A stretch of 64,000 nt of DNA from the NCBI RefSeq assembly GCF_000718555.1, contig NZ_JOAN01000029.1:1-64000 (forward strand), given 5' to 3'. Source of the stretch: Micromonospora chokoriensis (GTDB lineage Bacteria; Actinomycetota; Actinomycetes; Mycobacteriales; Micromonosporaceae). The translations under genes and the position numbers were made by a program. Numbering within the stretch: the first letter of the stretch is position 1; every line of letters begins with the position of its first letter. Below are positions 1 through 9,705 of this stretch, in pieces. Below the pieces are notes generated by a model. It was not told the DNA's origin and made no database searches. It was given only the letters and a program-made list of their open reading frames with translations.

Positions 1-1
1 C

Positions 2-847
<846 letters not shown>

Positions 848-928
848 CACCGCCGCCATCGACCGGGGGGAGAGGGAGCTGCCGACCGCTCGGGATCCGG
901 CCGGCAACAGCCCTGGCGAGGTGTGACG

Positions 929-962
929 ACGGCGGCTCGCCCCAGCTGGGGCGAGCCGCCGT
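929..962. terminator. Perfect 34-base palindrome, terminator
   Basis: The two 17-base halves are exact reverse complements centred on AGCT, with no T run. It lies 82 bases after the xylanase stop, before the next promoter, and fits the T-less intrinsic terminators common in actinobacteria. Confidence 0.8.
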
Positions 963-1013
963 GGCCGTCGTGCTGCCGCTGCCGGGCACCTGTTCAGATC
1001 GACACCAATCGTT

Positions 1014-1028
1014 TGACGTATGACGTCT
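1014..1028. promoter_or_regulatory. Candidate GntR (FadR-type) operator upstream of the CE1 esterase
   Basis: TGACGT-ATG-ACGTCT is an inverted repeat of GACGT with a 3-base gap, 109 bases before the esterase start. The GT-N3-AC core is what FadR-subfamily GntR proteins recognise. The same box is at 3428-3442 and 15452-15466, so the adjacent GntR protein probably binds all three (inference). Confidence 0.6.
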
Positions 1029-1136
1029 TACCCGCTAATTTTCACCCCGCTGACGCCACCACCAGGACGCCGGCACACACGCCAGGGCACGCGCGAGCGT
1101 TCTGCTCGTGGGTGACCTCGATCGAAGGAGTGGACC

Positions 1137-2525
1137 ATGAAAGCCCTCGATGAGGCTCGTCCCGCCTCTCCACGGAGACGTCGCTGGCGGTCAGGGTTGG
1201 CCGCGGCGGCGGCCGCGGTCATGGCAGCCAGCACCCTCGTCGCGGTCAACGCGACGCCCGTGGCGGCAGCGACCGTGGACACCAATGCCTGGTACGCCCT
1301 GGTGAACCGGAACAGCGGCAAGGCGCTTGACCTGTACGCCTCGGCCACCAACGACGGAGCGCGGATCAGCCAGTGGACGCGCAACAACGGCACCAACCAG
1401 CAGTGGCAGTTCGTGGACTCCGGGGGTGGCTTCTACCGGATCAAGTCGCGGCACTCGGGCAAGGTGCTCGACGTCAGCGGTTTCTCCACCGCGGACGGCG
1501 GCGCGATCGTGCAGTGGGCCGACCTCAACGGCACGAACCAGCAGTTCCGGCTGGCCGACTCGGACGGTGGCTACGTCCGGCTGATCAACCGCAACAGCAA
1601 CAAGGCCGTCGAGGTGCAGGGCGCTTCCACCGCCGACGGCGGGAACGTCGTTCAGTACGCCGACTGGGGCGGTACCAACCAGCAGTGGCAGCTTGTCCCC
1701 GTCGATGGCGGCAGCAACCCGCCGCCCTCGGGTGGTAGCGGGTGCGGCAAGGCGCCGACGTTGGCCAGCGGCACGCACACGATCCAGAGCAACGGCAAGA
1801 GCCGGACCTTCATCCTGCGGGTGCCCGCCAACTACAACAACAGCAACCCGTACCGGCTGATCTTTGCCTTCCACTGGCGGGGCGGCACCATGCAGGAGAT
1901 CTCCTCCGGTGGCACCAGTGGCACCCCGTGGTCCTACTACGGGCAGCAGGAGCAGTCGAACAACAGCGCGATCCTGGTCGCGCCACAGGGGTTCGGCAAC
2001 GGCTGGGGCAACTCCGGTGGTGAGGACATCACCTTCGTGGACGACATGATCAGACGGATCGAGAGCAGCCTCTGCGTCAACCCCCGACAGCGGTTCGCCC
2101 TCGGCTTCAGCTGGGGTGGCGGCATGAGCTACGCCATCGCCTGTGCGCGGGCCACCGTCTTCCGGGCCGTCGCGGTCATCTCTGGCGGGCAGATCAGCGG
2201 GTGCAGCGGCGGTACGCAGCCCATCGCTTACTTCGGGTTGCACGGCATCTCGGACAACGTCCTGAACATCTCCGGGGGTAGGGCGCTGCGCGACACGTTC
2301 GTCCGTAACAACGGTTGCGCCGCCCAGAACCCGCCCGAGCCGGCCGGCGGCAGTCGTACGCACATCACGACCGCCTACTCCGGTTGCCGGGCTGGTTACC
2401 CAGTGCAGTGGGCCGCGTACGACAACGGTCACATGCCCGGCCCGGTGGACGGCACCTACGCCGAGAGCGGCATCACGACCTGGACCAAGGGTGAGATCTG
2501 GCGGTTCTTCGCCCAGTTCTCGTAG
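1137..2525 (+). CDS. Secreted CBM13-CE1 esterase (feruloyl/acetylxylan esterase or PHB-depolymerase-like)
   Basis: The 462-residue protein has an Arg-rich signal peptide (about 1-45) and a CBM13 (about 47-188). After a Ser/Gly/Pro linker comes an LpqC/PHB-depolymerase-like alpha/beta hydrolase from about 203. The nucleophile is Ser325 in GFSWGG, and the likely partners are Asp373 and His432. AAGGAG lies just ahead of the ATG. Such enzymes cut ferulate or acetate esters from xylan, and the shared CBM13 with the preceding xylanase supports that role over polyester depolymerisation. The carbohydrate module is at the N-terminus, opposite to the xylanase. A GntR-type box in the leader suggests sugar-responsive expression. 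The exact ester bond is not determined by sequence. Confidence 0.88.
   Translation: MKALDEARPASPRRRRWRSGLAAAAAAVMAASTLVAVNATPVAAATVDTNAWYALVNRNSGKALDLYASATNDGARISQWTRNNGTNQQWQFVDSGGGFYRIKSRHSGKVLDVSGFSTADGGAIVQWADLNGTNQQFRLADSDGGYVRLINRNSNKAVEVQGASTADGGNVVQYADWGGTNQQWQLVPVDGGSNPPPSGGSGCGKAPTLASGTHTIQSNGKSRTFILRVPANYNNSNPYRLIFAFHWRGGTMQEISSGGTSGTPWSYYGQQEQSNNSAILVAPQGFGNGWGNSGGEDITFVDDMIRRIESSLCVNPRQRFALGFSWGGGMSYAIACARATVFRAVAVISGGQISGCSGGTQPIAYFGLHGISDNVLNISGGRALRDTFVRNNGCAAQNPPEPAGGSRTHITTAYSGCRAGYPVQWAAYDNGHMPGPVDGTYAESGITTWTKGEIWRFFAQFS
1275..1698 (+). repeat. CBM13-coding repeat, copy 2
   Basis: This is the gap-free partner of 413-836. Both copies are 424 bases, and the two encoded trefoils differ by scattered substitutions only. 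Here the module is placed at the N-terminal side of an esterase, so the copy has been moved to the other end of a protein. Confidence 0.85.
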
Positions 2526-2544
2526 GTCTGGTCGACCTCAGGTG

Positions 2545-2580
2545 GCGGCGCCCGCTCCCGTGCCCGGGGGTGGGCGCCGC
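2545..2580. terminator. Bidirectional terminator between esterase and gntR
   Basis: GCGGCGCCC (2545-2553) and GGGCGCCGC (2572-2580) form a 9-bp stem between two convergent genes that are only 73 bases apart. Confidence 0.6.
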
Positions 2581-2598
2581 TGCGTCGACCGCGGGCGG

Positions 2599-3369
2599 TC
2601 AGCGCTGCAGGCGCACCGGGCTCCCCGGGCCACCGCGGCGCACCAGCCATGCCTCGGTGATGTGGGTGAACATCGCCTCGGCTGCGCCATTGGAGTCGTG
2701 GGCGGCGATGCGCTCGTAGATGCGCCGGTGGCCCTGGTTGGACGCGACGCACAGCGCGCGTTCGGTCCGGCCCATGTAGCGGGCGGTGTTGATGACCTGG
2801 CTCTCCAACGCGCGCACGACGCCCCGGGCGATGCGGTTCCCGGACGCCTGCATGATCGTGTCGTGGAAGGCCCGGTCGTGGTCGTGGTAGGTGACGTGGT
2901 CGTCGACGAGCTCGTCCATCCGGTCGACCATCGCACGTAGTCGATCGAGGGTCTCGGTGTCGGCGAGGCGGGCGGCGACGTTCGCCATGTCGGACTCCAG
3001 CACGCGCCGGGTGACGACCAGGTCATCGAGTATGGCGAGGCTGTCGTCCACGGCGATGGTGGCCGCGAGGACGAGTTCGTCGAGCATGTCCCAGTGTGCC
3101 GGCGGCGTGACCATGGTGCCGGCGCCCTGACGGACCTGCACCAGCCCCTTCTCCTGGAGGATCTTCACTGCTTCCCGGACGACCGTCCGGCTCACGCCGA
3201 AGGTCTCGCAGAGGACCGGCTCCGGGGGGAGGGACGTTCCGGACGGGTGTACGCCCCGAACGATGCGCTCCACCAACTCGGCGGTGACCGCCCTGGCGAG
3301 GTTGGTCGGTCGACGCACCCACGCCGGGGTTGCCGGACTGTTCAGGGCTGTTTCCTGCGGTGGCGTCAT
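2599..3369 (-). CDS. FadR-subfamily GntR transcriptional regulator
   Basis: A 256-residue regulator. The N-terminal winged helix-turn-helix has its recognition helix in the segment CETFGVSRTVVREAVKIL (54-71). The C-terminal FCD domain keeps the four metal/ligand positions Asp165, His169, His214 and His236, so it probably senses a sugar acid through a bound metal. It is divergent from the sugar importer operon at 3516, with an inverted repeat between them. FadR-type proteins beside sugar-acid catabolic genes usually repress them until the intermediate appears, and repression of the neighbouring fucose-like operon is the simplest role here. The 256 residues are slightly longer than usual because of a 20-residue N-terminal extension. 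Confidence 0.92.
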   Translation of the reverse strand: MTPPQETALNSPATPAWVRRPTNLARAVTAELVERIVRGVHPSGTSLPPEPVLCETFGVSRTVVREAVKILQEKGLVQVRQGAGTMVTPPAHWDMLDELVLAATIAVDDSLAILDDLVVTRRVLESDMANVAARLADTETLDRLRAMVDRMDELVDDHVTYHDHDRAFHDTIMQASGNRIARGVVRALESQVINTARYMGRTERALCVASNQGHRRIYERIAAHDSNGAAEAMFTHITEAWLVRRGGPGSPVRLQR

Positions 3370-3427
3370 GTCCCCCTCCGAATGGCTCGCCGTGGCACGA
3401 CGTCTGGCTCAGTGTACGGGCGAGTAT

Positions 3428-3442
3428 TGACGTCACACGTCA
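3428..3442. promoter_or_regulatory. Candidate GntR operator in the gntR/ABC divergent promoter
   Basis: TGACGT-CAC-ACGTCA is a perfect 6-bp inverted repeat with a 3-base gap between the two divergent starts. It is the best-matching copy of the GACGT-N3-ACGTC box and would let the regulator control itself and the operon. Confidence 0.7.
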
Positions 3443-3515
3443 TACGAGTTACCTTCCGGTCAACATTGGCTCGCGGGACGCCCGCCGGCCACCCCACTTT
3501 CTGAGGTGACAACTG

Positions 3516-4778
3516 ATGAGACAGCGAGCAATATGGTCGGCCGTCCTCGTTGTGAGCCTGGCCTTGGCCGGCTGTGGAAGTGCTAGCGATTCGGGTAAGT
3601 CCACCAGCTCGGACGGCAAACTGGTGGTATGGGACTGGAAGTCCGGTGAGCCGTTCGCCAAATCCTATCTGGACAAGGCGAAGGCTGACTTCAAGAAGAA
3701 GCATGCCGATGTCGAGGTCGAGTTCGTCGCGCAACCCTTCGACCAGTACTACACGCTGCTCGGTGCGGCGATCCAGTCCGGCAAGGGCCCGGACGTCATG
3801 CTGTTCAATGGTGGTGGCCAGATCCGCGACCGGGTGGACGCGCTGGTGCCGATCACCGACTACGTGGCCGAGGACAAGCAGCGGCTGGCCGGTTGGGACG
3901 CGTTCACCAAGGACGGCAAGGTCTACGCCGCCCCGGTGACGCTGCAGGGCTACCCGATCTACTACAACAAGGCGATCTACCAGAAGGCCAGCCTCGACCC
4001 GGCGAGCCCGGCCACCACCTGGGACAAGTTCGTCGCTGACTGCGCCGCCATCGCCAGGGCCGGCTCCAAGTGCTTCGCCCTCGGCAACAAGGAGGGCGTC
4101 GGCATCCAGTTCTGGATCTCGAGCCTGGGCTCCACCACCCTCACCGCCGCGGAGTACGACGCCTGGATCGCCGGCAAGCGGGACTGGAACTCGGCAAACG
4201 TCAAGCGCCTCTTCCAGCTCTGGAAGGAGGCCGGCGACAAGAAGATGAACAGCGACGGGGCCAACTCGACCGCGATGTTCAACGACTCCTTCGCGCTCTT
4301 CCAGTCCGGTAAGGCCGCGCACGTCATGGGTCTGATGTCGGACGTGGGGCACTGGCAGGACTTCAACGAGTTCCTCACCCCGGAGAAGCTCGGCGTCATG
4401 AAGGCTCCGGTCATCACTGCCGGCACCACCCCGAGCCTGCCGTACGACGGCGGTATCGGCTACGCGGTCGCCAAGTGGACGAAGGACCCGAAGATGGCCG
4501 CCGAGCTGGTGCGCTCCCTGAGCTCGGCCGAGGCGTTGAAGGCCTTCTACGCCGATGCCGGTGCGATCGCCGCCGACACCACCATCGACGTGTCGCAGGC
4601 CGGACCGGCCGTCGCTACGATCGTCGGCGAGCTGAAGAGCGGTAAGCCCGCCCTGCACGTGGCGCTCTCCTCGAAGACGATCGACCTGATGGGGCGCCTC
4701 TCCCAGCAGCTGCTCAGCGGTTCGATCACCGTCGACGAGGTGGTGAAGCAGTTGGCCGCTTCCGACCAGGCGGGCTGA
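3516..4778 (+). CDS. Sugar ABC transporter substrate-binding lipoprotein
   Basis: A 420-residue extracellular solute-binding protein of the family-1 (CUT1) sugar type. A signal peptide ends in the lipobox LAGC, with the lipidated Cys at about residue 20, so it is anchored outside the membrane. The rest has the alpha/beta layout of maltose/oligosaccharide binders, with a YYNKAIY segment typical of this family. The start has GAGGTG upstream. It heads an operon of nine tightly packed genes (3516-11584). Substrate cannot be read directly; the downstream enzymes suggest a 6-deoxyhexose or related aldose, or an oligosaccharide carrying it. Confidence 0.93.
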   Translation: MRQRAIWSAVLVVSLALAGCGSASDSGKSTSSDGKLVVWDWKSGEPFAKSYLDKAKADFKKKHADVEVEFVAQPFDQYYTLLGAAIQSGKGPDVMLFNGGGQIRDRVDALVPITDYVAEDKQRLAGWDAFTKDGKVYAAPVTLQGYPIYYNKAIYQKASLDPASPATTWDKFVADCAAIARAGSKCFALGNKEGVGIQFWISSLGSTTLTAAEYDAWIAGKRDWNSANVKRLFQLWKEAGDKKMNSDGANSTAMFNDSFALFQSGKAAHVMGLMSDVGHWQDFNEFLTPEKLGVMKAPVITAGTTPSLPYDGGIGYAVAKWTKDPKMAAELVRSLSSAEALKAFYADAGAIAADTTIDVSQAGPAVATIVGELKSGKPALHVALSSKTIDLMGRLSQQLLSGSITVDEVVKQLAASDQAG

Positions 4779-4782
4779 CCTC

Positions 4783-5763
4783 GTGCCGATTGGAAACACG
4801 CAACCGTCGGTCCGTTCGGCTTCGGCCGGACGGGCCGGCGGGGCGGCGGTCACCCCCGCCGCGCATCAGGGTGGCGCACGACCCCGCCGCACCCGTGGCG
4901 GCCTGCGGGCCGAGCGCTACGCCCCCTACGTCCTGGTCGCTCCGGCCGTCCTGATCATCGTGGTGCTGCGCCTCTACCCGCTGCTCCTCGGGGTCAACTT
5001 CTCCTTCACCGGCGACGGTGCGCAGAACGGGACGGCGGTCGGTTTCGGCAACTATCGCGAGCTCTTCGCCGACCCGCTGTTCCAGACCGCGCTGAGAAAC
5101 GTCGGGCTGCTGGTGCTGCTGCTGCCGTTGGCGGTGGCGATCCCCGGTCTGCTCGCGACGTTCATCTACCTGCGGGTGCCCGGGCACCGCTTCTACCGCA
5201 GCGTCTACTTCTTTCCCGCGGTGCTCTCACCGGTCATCGTCGGTGCGATCTTCAACTTGCTGCTCGCCTTCGACGGCCCCCTCAACGCCGTCCTCTCCTC
5301 GGTCGGTGTCGACCCGATCGACTGGCTCGGTGACCCGGGCATCGCGATGTTCATGGTGGTGGGCGTGCACATCTGGGCCACCTTCGGCATGGCCCTGGTG
5401 GTGTTTCTCGCCGGGTTCGCCACGCTGGACGCGGCGCTGCTGGACGCTGCCCGGGTGGACGGGGCGTCGCTGCCCCAGGTCGTCTGGCACGTGATCGTCC
5501 CGAGCCTCTCGCGCACCATCCAGTTCGTCTTCGTGACCACGATGATCGGGATGCTGACCTCGATGTTCGGGCTGCTCTACGTCATGACCAGCGGCGGGCC
5601 GGAGGGGTCGACGTACCTGCCGGAGTTCTACATCTGGAAGCAGCAGGGCCAGATGAACCGTCCGGCTCTCGCGTCGGCCGCGTCGACGATCCTCTTCATG
5701 ATCATGCTCGTGGTGGGGCTGTTGCAGATCAAGCTGCTCGAACGATCCGGAAAGGAGGATTGA
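4783..5763 (+). CDS. Sugar ABC transporter permease (MalF type)
   Basis: A 326-residue membrane protein starting at GTG, 4 bases after the binding protein. An N-terminal Arg/Ala-rich cytoplasmic tail of about 45 residues is followed by six hydrophobic segments. The EAA loop, which docks on the ATPase, is visible as LDAARVDGASLPQVVWHVIVP. It pairs with the next permease to form the CUT1 channel. No ATPase gene is in this operon, so a shared MsiK-like ATPase elsewhere is expected, as is usual in actinobacteria. Confidence 0.92.
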   Translation: MPIGNTQPSVRSASAGRAGGAAVTPAAHQGGARPRRTRGGLRAERYAPYVLVAPAVLIIVVLRLYPLLLGVNFSFTGDGAQNGTAVGFGNYRELFADPLFQTALRNVGLLVLLLPLAVAIPGLLATFIYLRVPGHRFYRSVYFFPAVLSPVIVGAIFNLLLAFDGPLNAVLSSVGVDPIDWLGDPGIAMFMVVGVHIWATFGMALVVFLAGFATLDAALLDAARVDGASLPQVVWHVIVPSLSRTIQFVFVTTMIGMLTSMFGLLYVMTSGGPEGSTYLPEFYIWKQQGQMNRPALASAASTILFMIMLVVGLLQIKLLERSGKED

Positions 5764-6590
5764 TGTCTCGCCTCCGCCTGGGCTGGTGGCTGATCGCCAT
5801 CCCCATGTCGCTGCTCGCCCTGGCGACGATCTACCCCCTGCTGTTCACCGCCAACGTGGCGATGAAGACGCGCCGTGACTACATCCTCGACCGGTTCTCG
5901 CTGACCGACGCTCTGCGTTGGGAGAACATCAGCACGGCGTGGAACAGCGTTGGCATGGGCCGCTACTTCGTCAACTCGCTGTTCGTGGTGACGACGTCGG
6001 TGCTCCTGCTGCTGCTGTTGGGGTCGATGGCCGGCTTCGCGCTGAGCCAACTACGGTTCCGTGGCTCGAAGGCGTTGTTCCTGGGCTGCCTCGCGGGGCT
6101 CTTCATCCCGTTCCAGGTGATCATGGTGCCGCTCGCCCGGATCATGGCCGACACCGCGCTCATCGACACGTACCCCGGTCTGATCCTCGTCTACGTGGCC
6201 CAGTTTCTGCCCTTCACCGTCTTTCTCATGACGAGCTACTACAAGGGCATCCCGCCGGAGATCGTCGACGCCGCGCGGATCGACGGCAACACCGTGTACG
6301 GCGTGTATCGCCGGATCATGCTGCCCCTGGGCACGCCGGCACTGCTGTCGGTAGGCATCCTCAACGCCCTTTTCTGCTGGAACGACGTCCTCATGGCGCT
6401 GGTGATGATGCCCTCGGCCGATCACCGGACGCTCATGATCGGGGTGACCTCGTTGCGCGGGCAGTACTCCGACAACATCCCCACCTTCGCCTCGGGGGTG
6501 CTGATCGCCGCGATACCCGTCCTGTTGGTCTACCTGTTCCTCCAGCGCCAAATTGCCGACGGCGTAGCCGCCGGTTCCACGAAGGGTTGA
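5763..6590 (+). CDS. Sugar ABC transporter permease (MalG type)
   Basis: A 275-residue partner permease with about six membrane helices. The EAA loop is VDAARIDGNTVYGVYRRIMLP. Its ATG overlaps the stop of the preceding permease in TGATG, with AAAGGAGG just upstream, so the two are translationally coupled. It completes the importer with the lipoprotein at 3516. The next gene begins after a single intergenic base, which ties transport to the catabolic enzymes. Confidence 0.92.
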   Translation: MSRLRLGWWLIAIPMSLLALATIYPLLFTANVAMKTRRDYILDRFSLTDALRWENISTAWNSVGMGRYFVNSLFVVTTSVLLLLLLGSMAGFALSQLRFRGSKALFLGCLAGLFIPFQVIMVPLARIMADTALIDTYPGLILVYVAQFLPFTVFLMTSYYKGIPPEIVDAARIDGNTVYGVYRRIMLPLGTPALLSVGILNALFCWNDVLMALVMMPSADHRTLMIGVTSLRGQYSDNIPTFASGVLIAAIPVLLVYLFLQRQIADGVAAGSTKG

Positions 6591-6591
6591 C

Positions 6592-7815
6592 ATGCGGATC
6601 ACGGGTTATCGGACGCTCACCACGGTCCAGGAATGGGGGCGGCCCGTCGGCGACGCCAACGGCGTGTTCTCCGACGGGGTGGTCCCGGTCTCGATCGTCA
6701 TCGTCGACACCGACGAGGGCATCTCGGGAGTCGGCCTCGGGCCGCACGTCGAGATCGAGCGGATCTTCGCAGCAATCGAGGGCGAAGACCCCCGTGCCGT
6801 GACGACCCTGTACGACCGGATGTTGCGGCACACCTTCAAGGCAGGCCACGCCGGCCCGGTGTTCGGCACGATCGGCGCTCTGGACACCGCACTCTGGGAT
6901 ATCAAGGCGCAGGCCGCCGGTGAGCCGCTGTGGCGGCTGCTGGGTGGACGCGACCGGCGGGTCACCGCGTACGCGTCCGGCCTGGACATCGGGCTCACCG
7001 ACGACGAACTCGTCAGGGAGTACGAGGTCTACGCGAGCCACGGCCTGCGCGCGGCCAAGCTCAAGGGTGGCCTCGACATCGAGAGCGACCGGCACCGCCT
7101 CAGCCTGGTCAAGGAGGTTCTGACCGAGGCCGGACGCGGCCGGCGGCCGGGTCTGATGCTCGACGTCAACGAGGCGTGGACCCGCAAGCAGGCTGTCCGG
7201 CACGTCTGCGAACTGGAACGCACCCTGGACCTCATCTGGATCGAGGAGCCGGTCCGGCGCTGGGACGCCGAGGGCCTCGCCGCGGTCAGCCGAGGTGTGT
7301 GCGCGTCAGTCGCCACCGGCGAGAACCTCACCGGGCTCGAGCAGTACCGCCCGCTGATCGCCGCCGGCGCGGTCGACATCGTCCAGATGGCTGCCGTCTG
7401 GGGGGTCACCCACTTCCTGCGGGCATCCGCCCTGGCTCACGCCCACGACCTGCCGGTCAGCCCGATCGGCAACAGCCCGATCGGTCTGCTGCACGCCGCG
7501 ACCTCGGTGCCGAACCACCTGACCAGCGAGTTGCAGGACCTACACCCGCCGGTCGGAGTCTCGGTCGACCTGCACGTCGAGGATGGCGCCTTCATCCTCG
7601 GCGATTCACCCGGGCTGGGGGTCCGGGTGGACGAGGAGCGGATCCGGGTGGCCAACCGCCGCCCGCAGGCGCAGACGGCCGACAGCCCCAACGTCCGGCC
7701 GGAGCGGGCCGGACGGCGGCTGCTGGCCGGGGTCGACGGGGTGATCCCCGCCCGCCAGGTGCCCGTCGTGCCGCTGAACGCCCGTCACGAGGTGTCGCCG
7801 ACCGTACGGCACTGA
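6592..7815 (+). CDS. Enolase-superfamily sugar-acid dehydratase (mandelate racemase/muconate lactonizing type)
   Basis: A 407-residue cytoplasmic enzyme. The barrel has the Lys-x-Lys base motif (Lys156, Lys158) and three Mg ligands: Asp191 in LDVNEAW, Glu218 in WIEEP and Glu244 in TGENL. In its operon the likely reaction is dehydration of an aldonate such as L-fuconate to the 2-keto-3-deoxy acid. The His usually found near the end of the barrel in dehydratases is not evident; the matching place reads SPIGNSPIG. The last 50 residues form an Arg/Pro-rich tail beyond the usual domain. Substrate is inferred from neighbours only. Confidence 0.85.
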   Translation: MRITGYRTLTTVQEWGRPVGDANGVFSDGVVPVSIVIVDTDEGISGVGLGPHVEIERIFAAIEGEDPRAVTTLYDRMLRHTFKAGHAGPVFGTIGALDTALWDIKAQAAGEPLWRLLGGRDRRVTAYASGLDIGLTDDELVREYEVYASHGLRAAKLKGGLDIESDRHRLSLVKEVLTEAGRGRRPGLMLDVNEAWTRKQAVRHVCELERTLDLIWIEEPVRRWDAEGLAAVSRGVCASVATGENLTGLEQYRPLIAAGAVDIVQMAAVWGVTHFLRASALAHAHDLPVSPIGNSPIGLLHAATSVPNHLTSELQDLHPPVGVSVDLHVEDGAFILGDSPGLGVRVDEERIRVANRRPQAQTADSPNVRPERAGRRLLAGVDGVIPARQVPVVPLNARHEVSPTVRH

Positions 7816-7838
7816 GCTGACCACCAGAACAGGGAGAG

Positions 7839-7870
7839 CGTGGGTGCATCGCGATGGCGGTGCACCCACG
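7839..7870. promoter_or_regulatory. Intra-operon hairpin
   Basis: CGTGGGTGCA and TGCACCCACG form a perfect 10-bp stem with a 12-base loop in the 106-base gap between the dehydratase and the dehydrogenase. It is the only long gap in the operon and could reduce downstream expression or block RNA decay. Confidence 0.5.
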
Positions 7871-7921
7871 GCCATGCCCGGTCGGCACGAACGACGTACC
7901 GACCGTCGAGACGGAGGAACG

Positions 7922-8947
7922 ATGAAGGCAGTCGTCTACCGGGGGGCACGACACCTCGGAATCGAGGACCGTGACCCCGAGCCGCCGGGTCGCGGCGAGG
8001 TGCGGATCGAGGTGGCGTACACCGGGATCTGCGGCACGGATCTGCACATCTACCACGGCGACATGGACGCCCGGGTCGGTGACGCCGCGATCATCGGGCA
8101 CGAGATGTCCGGGCGGATCGCGGCCATCGGCGAGGACGTGACCGGCTGGAACGTCGGTCAGCCCGTCACCGTGATGCCGACCCGGCCCTGCGGGCGGTGC
8201 GCGGCCTGCCAGCGTGGCAACTCCCACGTCTGCCACGCGATGAACTTCCTCGGCATCGACTCGCCGGGTGCCATGCAGTCCTCCTGGAACGTGCCGGTGG
8301 AGCTGGTCCTGCCGCTGCCGGAGGAGTTGCCGCTCGACCACGCGGCGCTGGTCGAGCCGGTCGCGGTCGCGGTGCACGACGTACGCCGGGGGAACGTGAC
8401 CGCCGACGACCAGGTGGTCGTGGTCGGCGGTGGCCCGGTCGGTGTCCTCATCGCCACCGTGGCGCGGGGCCGCGGCGCGCGGGTGCTCCTCGTCGAGCCG
8501 GACCCGTTCCGACGCGAGGTGGCGCAGGGGATCGGGATCGAGGCCGTCGACCCGCGATCGACCGATGTCGTGGCGCTGGTCAACGACCGTACCGATGGCG
8601 CGGGCGCCGACATCGCCTTCGAGGTGTCCGGCTCCGCCGCCGGCGTCACCACGGCGGTCGACGTCCTCACCACCCGGGGCCGGCTGGTGATGGTGGCGAT
8701 CCATCCCCAGCCCCGGGAGGTCAACCTGCACCGGTTCTTCTGGCGTGAGCTGGAGCTCCTCGGTGCCCGGCTCTACCAGCGCGATGACATGGTGGAGGCG
8801 ATCCGGCTGGTGGCGTCGGGTGCGATCCCGGCACGGCAGCTCATTTCCCGGGTCGAGCCGGTCGTGGCGGCCAACGCCGCGTTCGCGGCACTCGAGGGTG
8901 GCGGGGTCATGAAGGTGCTGCTCGATGTGCGGGAGGGTAACCAGTGA
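7922..8947 (+). CDS. Zinc-dependent medium-chain alcohol/polyol dehydrogenase
   Basis: A 341-residue MDR enzyme, cytoplasmic, NAD(P)-dependent. Catalytic zinc ligands are Cys37, His60 and Glu61. The structural zinc lobe has Cys90, Cys93, Cys96 and Cys104. The Rossmann motif is GGGPVG (169-174). The ATG has GGAGGA upstream; a longer reading from 7844 lacks support. Closest families by motif are threonine/sorbitol/galactitol-type dehydrogenases. In this operon it could oxidise the sugar, a hydroxyl of the keto-deoxy acid or a side-product aldehyde; which one is unclear. Its stop overlaps the next start (GTGA). Confidence 0.9.
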   Translation: MKAVVYRGARHLGIEDRDPEPPGRGEVRIEVAYTGICGTDLHIYHGDMDARVGDAAIIGHEMSGRIAAIGEDVTGWNVGQPVTVMPTRPCGRCAACQRGNSHVCHAMNFLGIDSPGAMQSSWNVPVELVLPLPEELPLDHAALVEPVAVAVHDVRRGNVTADDQVVVVGGGPVGVLIATVARGRGARVLLVEPDPFRREVAQGIGIEAVDPRSTDVVALVNDRTDGAGADIAFEVSGSAAGVTTAVDVLTTRGRLVMVAIHPQPREVNLHRFFWRELELLGARLYQRDDMVEAIRLVASGAIPARQLISRVEPVVAANAAFAALEGGGVMKVLLDVREGNQ

Positions 8948-9705
8948 CGGCGTTGTTCGACCTGACCGGACAGACCGCCGTCGTGACCGGGGCTCGGCGC
9001 GGGATCGGCCTCGCCATGGCCGAGGCCCTGGCCCTGGCCGGCGCCGACATCGTGGGCGTCTCGGCCCAGCTCGAATCGGAGGGCAGCGAGGTCGAACGCC
9101 GGGTGCGGGCCGCCGGCCGTCAGTTCACCGCGCTGCGGGCGGATCTCGGCGACCGGGCGGCCGTGCACCAGCTGGCCCGCGACCTCACCGCTCTCGGGCC
9201 GATCGACATCCTGGTGAACAACGGCGGCACGATCGCCCGGACTCCGGCCGCCGAGCACCCGGACGAGATGTGGGACCACGTCATCGAGGTGAACCTCAGC
9301 AGCCAGTTCATCCTGAGCCGGGAGATCGGCCGGACGATGGTCGAGCGTGGCCGAGGGAAGATCATCTTCACCGCGTCGCTGTTGAGCTTCCAGGGCGGGA
9401 TCACCGTCCCCGGTTACGCCGCGTCGAAGTCGGGCGTGGCCGGCCTCACCAAGGCGTTGGCGAATGAGTGGGCGGCCCACGGGGTGAACGTCAACGCCAT
9501 CGCGCCGGGCTATATCGCCACCGACAACACCCAGGCGTTGCGCGACGACCCCGACCGCAACCAGGCGATCCTCGCGCGGATCCCGGCCAGCCGGTGGGGC
9601 CGAGCCGACGATCTCGGCGGTGCCACCGTGTTCCTGGCGTCGACCGCGTCGGACTACGTCAACGGGATCGTGCTGCCCGTCGACGGCGGCTGGCTCGGCC
9701 GATGA
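8944..9705 (+). CDS. Short-chain dehydrogenase (KduD/2-keto-3-deoxy-L-fuconate dehydrogenase-like)
   Basis: A 253-residue classical SDR. The cofactor motif is TGARRGIG (15-22), with NNGG, Asn117, the catalytic Ser145, Tyr158 and Lys162. GTG start overlaps the previous stop. The KduD/KDF-dehydrogenase group oxidises a hydroxyl of 2-keto-3-deoxy sugar acids, and its place beside a dehydratase, a lactonase and an aldose dehydrogenase matches the oxidative L-fucose route of Burkholderia and Xanthomonas. Acts in the cytoplasm with NAD. Alternative: 2-deoxy-D-gluconate 3-dehydrogenase. Confidence 0.88.
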   Translation: MTALFDLTGQTAVVTGARRGIGLAMAEALALAGADIVGVSAQLESEGSEVERRVRAAGRQFTALRADLGDRAAVHQLARDLTALGPIDILVNNGGTIARTPAAEHPDEMWDHVIEVNLSSQFILSREIGRTMVERGRGKIIFTASLLSFQGGITVPGYAASKSGVAGLTKALANEWAAHGVNVNAIAPGYIATDNTQALRDDPDRNQAILARIPASRWGRADDLGGATVFLASTASDYVNGIVLPVDGGWLGR

